A DNA stretch of 64,000 nt from NCBI GenBank assembly GCA_019155185.1, contig CM032814.1:732647-796646 (forward strand), read 5' to 3'. The DNA is from Beaufortia kweichowensis (Eukaryota; Chordata; Actinopteri; Cypriniformes; Gastromyzontidae). This document shows, in pieces, positions 60,560 to 64,000 of the stretch. The notes under the pieces were generated by a model. That model was not told where the DNA came from. It saw only the letters and a program-made list of their open reading frames with translations, and did not search any database. The translations under genes were made by a program, and so were the position numbers. How positions within the stretch are numbered: position 1 is the first letter of the stretch; each line of letters begins with the position of its first letter.

Positions 60560-63500
60560 TATGTGAAAATAAAAAATGAACTGGGTTAAAGCGTTTTTAT
60601 AAATAAATCTAAATTGTTTTTAACATTAGAAATTAAAGTTATATCAGAGCAATATTTACATAGTGTAAATATATCGCATGCTCTCAGGTGAGAGTGGACC
60701 TTTAGAGAACATTTGCAGAGAGAGACATATAGGAGAGGTTGTGCAGAAAAGACTTGGTAAATGGTATGTGCTCTCTCATGTTGGAAAATCTGGATTGATC
60801 AACATGAACGGGGGTACGAACAAATTCATGTGTTTACACACTTGTTTCGACAGAAAGTTTTTGTGGGAACTTTTGTCTCTGTGCGTGAGTATGCAACTTG
60901 TATGATTATTGGTAAACATGGTCTTGTTTCAGCACCCAGCCAATTGTTTAAAAGTTGCACTAAATTTTTCCACCCGGTCACTTTAACGGTTTGTTGGTCT
61001 CAGTTCTCTGGGTTTCCCTTGCTGTGCAGGGCAAGAATACATTCTAATTTCTTGTTTTTTCTAAATACAATTCATTTTCTCATGTTGGTGCAGCTACTAT
61101 GGGTGTGTAGGCCAACCCAAATAGGGTTTTACATGTTAAAAGAAGTCTCTACCCCAGGCGACGTTTTATTACAACTACTGTTTACCTCTGACAATACATC
61201 GTAAGTGTTTTATTATTAAGTTTGGACAAATCATTTGCCTGGGGTTGAAGGTGCTATGCCATTGAAATGTAATCCCACTGCTGATCTTATTACTGCCAAG
61301 ACAAACAAGAAGAAATCAATTTCAAGGGAAAAGGAAAGGAGAAGGAGGAAAGAAGTATAAGGTGGGAGAAATGAGATCAGAAAAGAATAAAATTGAAGGC
61401 TGCAGAGACATCAGATGCAGTCATCGTCACATGACTTCATTTTTCTCATATCATCTACTTTTACACTTTATATTCATTATATACATTGATCATATACATT
61501 GTTTATTTCATTTTGCCTGACAGTGCTGCGATTTTGGGGCTATTTTGGATGCTATCTGAATGTGATGGAGAGTTGGGTTTGGGTTCTTGTAATTTATTTA
61601 ACTGTCAGAAAATAATCTGTATCTCTTGTTATTTGGCAGTACCCTTTCAACATGGTTGTAATATGTATCATTAGTTACAGATACATTTGGTAGCAATACC
61701 TTTGTGATACTAATTGGGTACTAATATGCACTTTTTAGGTCCAAATGTGTACTTTTGAAAGGATACTGCCCCAGTGGGTTACAAATTTTGATCATTTTTT
61801 CTGACAAGTGCACCATAGCAACCACATAGCAATGCCCTACACTAACTTTGTAAAGGGTACCGTCCTAGTGACAGCTTTTGTACCTTTTTTCTGACAGTGA
61901 CGATCTGACAGACATCATTGTGATAGGCGTTGTCTCTGTCACAAACTCTGTAACTATAACAAGGAAAGTTTCAGTTACAGTTCAGCTGTGACTTCTTAGC
62001 CATTTAGAAATGCAGGTTGGCTGACATTTCTTTGAAGGATATAATTGTAGGAGGGGTTTGTGTGTAAAATCGCTCATAGCATTTTAAAAACACTCGAGTG
62101 TTTTCACAGATATAGTTTGCTTTACCATATTAGTAAAAACATTTCATACACATTTTATTGTTTAAATATCAGGCTAATATATATACTTTTCTCTACCCTT
62201 AACCCTGTGACCAGTTTGCACAAACCTGCTAATATTATTAGATTTAAAGTAAAACATGATTTATACAATTTATGACTTTTAGTTAGCGAGGACCACCTAT
62301 GTCCTCAAGGGGTTTTATGACGTTTCAGTATATTTGTGAGATCACTTATGTCAGATTAGTTTTAGCCTACATGAACGTGTACTGCCTGTCAAAAATTTTA
62401 GAACACCTAAGTGAAGTGTTTCTTTTTATCTTTAAAATCTTTTGATCTGAAATTAGTTTCAAAGACAAAAATATAACTTTGCAAACATAAAAAATGTTTT
62501 TATAAAAAAACGATTGTATACAAAATGCTTGAATAATAAATGACCAACCAATAACAGCACAGAATCGATATTTTGGTTAATTTTGTTAAAAACCATCTCG
62601 GGGTAAGATCTCAATACGCTGCTCGATAAATACCAAAAAAACATTTTGATAGTCTTTTTAGTCACATAATATCTCTGATTGTTCCCTTTATGGTATTTCA
62701 TAGTTTTAATGAGATTACAATTAATATTAAATACTCTTCCAGGGCAGTGAAGGACTACTGTGTTCATTCACCATTGAAACAGACTTTAGCCTGCAGATGA
62801 AATGCACGAGCAGATCTTTGACTCAATGCCAGTGCACACACATGCATGCACGTGCACACATATATACATACATATATATAAATAACAGTGTTATTGCCTG
62901 ATTAATGATGTCATGGAAACAGTTTTTGTCTGATGTCTGCTGTAGAAGCCCAGACAGCTGGATCAGAATAAACTCAGCTGTGCTGCAGTGGACTTTGCAG
63001 GTGTCCTCAATACTTCTCTGCTCAACATTTCCTCTTGCTCTGCTTTAAATGAAGCATAAACGAAGTCAGACTGTGAAGTAGTTTACTAACTGACACTCAC
63101 TTACAAAATATACATTCATTTTGAACTGCATAGTAAACCATCTGTCATTCATGAATTTCTCTGTGTTTTAGTGCCTTGAATGTGTGTACGTTTTGTTATT
63201 TTAAAAGGAATAAACAAACAAGGAGAAATGCAAATGCTGTCTGTGCAAATGAACATGCAATCAAAATATCAAAGACATGTAAAAAAAGAACCTAAACATA
63301 CAGAACAGTGCTGGAATATTTATGGAAATACAGCCAGAAGTTTAGCAACTGGGTCAAATCTGAATTATGGCACTCCATGTAGAGTGGGAAAGAAATTCCT
63401 GATACATGCTTTATTAACCAAACATCCTCCTATTTGTGGATTACAAATGGATGAAGTAACATTGTGTCTGTCACAATGAAAGTCACCTTTTAAGGCTTTT

Positions 63501-64000
63501 TGTTACCTATTTACTGATCTGTGCTTTCTGTGACACTGTCATAGCTGCTGAGATCAGCTGGTCCTTAAATATGCAAATAGAAGTTGATTAACCAGATCGA
63601 CCACAATTCAATGGCAGCATGAATACAGTTCATGTGTTTGTGAGACAGAGAGAAGGAGAGAAGATATTATAACAATGAGGGAAAGTGTCACACACTGACA
63701 GTTTGACTTCAAAGGAATAATTCACATATCTCACCGGTCAAGCGAGACTGCGTTCAGCTGTAAAGAATGAAGGAAAATGCATTTCAGTGATATTCACTTT
63801 ATTTATCCATTTTTTAAGTAATAAGACAATAAAACCAGATGATGGTCAGAAGATAAATAACAGTAAATTGTATGTGACCCTGTCTGAGAAAAGCAGGCCA
63901 AAGTCTAAAAATTGAATTCTGAGATAACGAGCATCAAATTTTGATTTCACATATTAATTTCACCATGATTTAAATCTTTTACATAATCTTACTTGGTCAA
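60560..64000. other. Intergenic, no gene seen
   Basis: A 147-codon plus-strand frame at 60761-61204 is the longest in the window but has no domain, no homolog I recognise and no splice partner. A dispersed repeat lies at 61690-61910. Near the end, a GC-richer stretch (62940-63060) and an ATGCAAAT octamer (63571-63578) are the only marks. The window ends without entering another gene that I can see. Confidence 0.5.
61690..61910. repeat. Dispersed fish repeat with internal duplication
   Basis: Two related units: ATACTGCCCCAGTG ... TTTTTTCTGACAAGTG and GTACCGTCCTAGTGACAGC ... TTTTTTCTGACAGTG. They follow GTACTAATATGCACTTTTTA. This wording (GTACTGCCCCAGTGACAGC) is common in cyprinid repeats. Class not determined. 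Confidence 0.45.

Noticed and set aside
60761..61204. 147-codon open frame, the longest single frame in the window
   Set aside because: No domain, no resemblance to a known protein, no splice partners, and it lies in an intergenic flank. In AT-rich DNA of this length such a frame can arise by chance.
1..64000. CRISPR arrays, operons or phage-like systems
   Set aside because: No regularly spaced repeats, no ribosome-binding-site spacing and no dense gene clusters. The window is plainly vertebrate nuclear DNA.

Overview
The window looks like nuclear DNA of a teleost fish, most likely a cypriniform (carp, minnow or zebrafish group). It is AT-rich, and its protein-coding genes are split by many short GT-AG introns. 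Its dispersed repeats are typical of fish: a Tc1/mariner copy, small non-autonomous hAT elements, tRNA-derived SINEs and LINE 3' ends. The encoded proteins match vertebrate MAK, TMEM14C and TFAP2A closely, and these three genes are also neighbours on human 6p24. No prokaryotic system, CRISPR array, rRNA or convincing tRNA gene is present.

Layout. Bases 1-16500 are intergenic: no gene, a degraded Tc1-like transposon (12571-14139) beside an ATGTT microsatellite, a probable LINE 3' end and several smaller repeats. mak (+) runs from a non-coding first exon near 16.6-16.7 kb to its stop at 33439 and poly(A) signal at 33855. tmem14c (-) lies tail-to-tail with it (coding exons 35330 to 34034, promoter with a full CRE near 35870). 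tfap2a (+) follows, with three alternative coding first exons (38028, about 39690 and 41262) spliced to six common exons and a stop at 47681. From about 48.8 kb to the end there is no gene; this flank of a developmental regulator contains a few unique, more GC-rich blocks that could be enhancers.

Main findings. The mak kinase domain has two tandem versions of the exon that precedes the HRD catalytic loop (21626-21705 and 22642-22724). Both fit the flanking splice phases, and only inclusion of exactly one keeps the frame, so they look like mutually exclusive exons. A hAT-like element has inserted between them. mak also carries a GC-AG intron, two in-frame cassette-type exons in its tail and small upstream ORFs. 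tfap2a shows the three N-termini known from mammals and possibly a fourth.

The three genes do not form a pathway. MAK is a ciliary kinase (photoreceptor and germ-cell axonemes), TMEM14C is a mitochondrial inner-membrane protein needed for heme synthesis, and AP-2 alpha is a neural crest and epidermal transcription factor. All coordinates come from reading splice sites and frames by eye. Exon boundaries supported by phase and family similarity are firm; UTR ends, promoters and enhancer-like blocks are inference.
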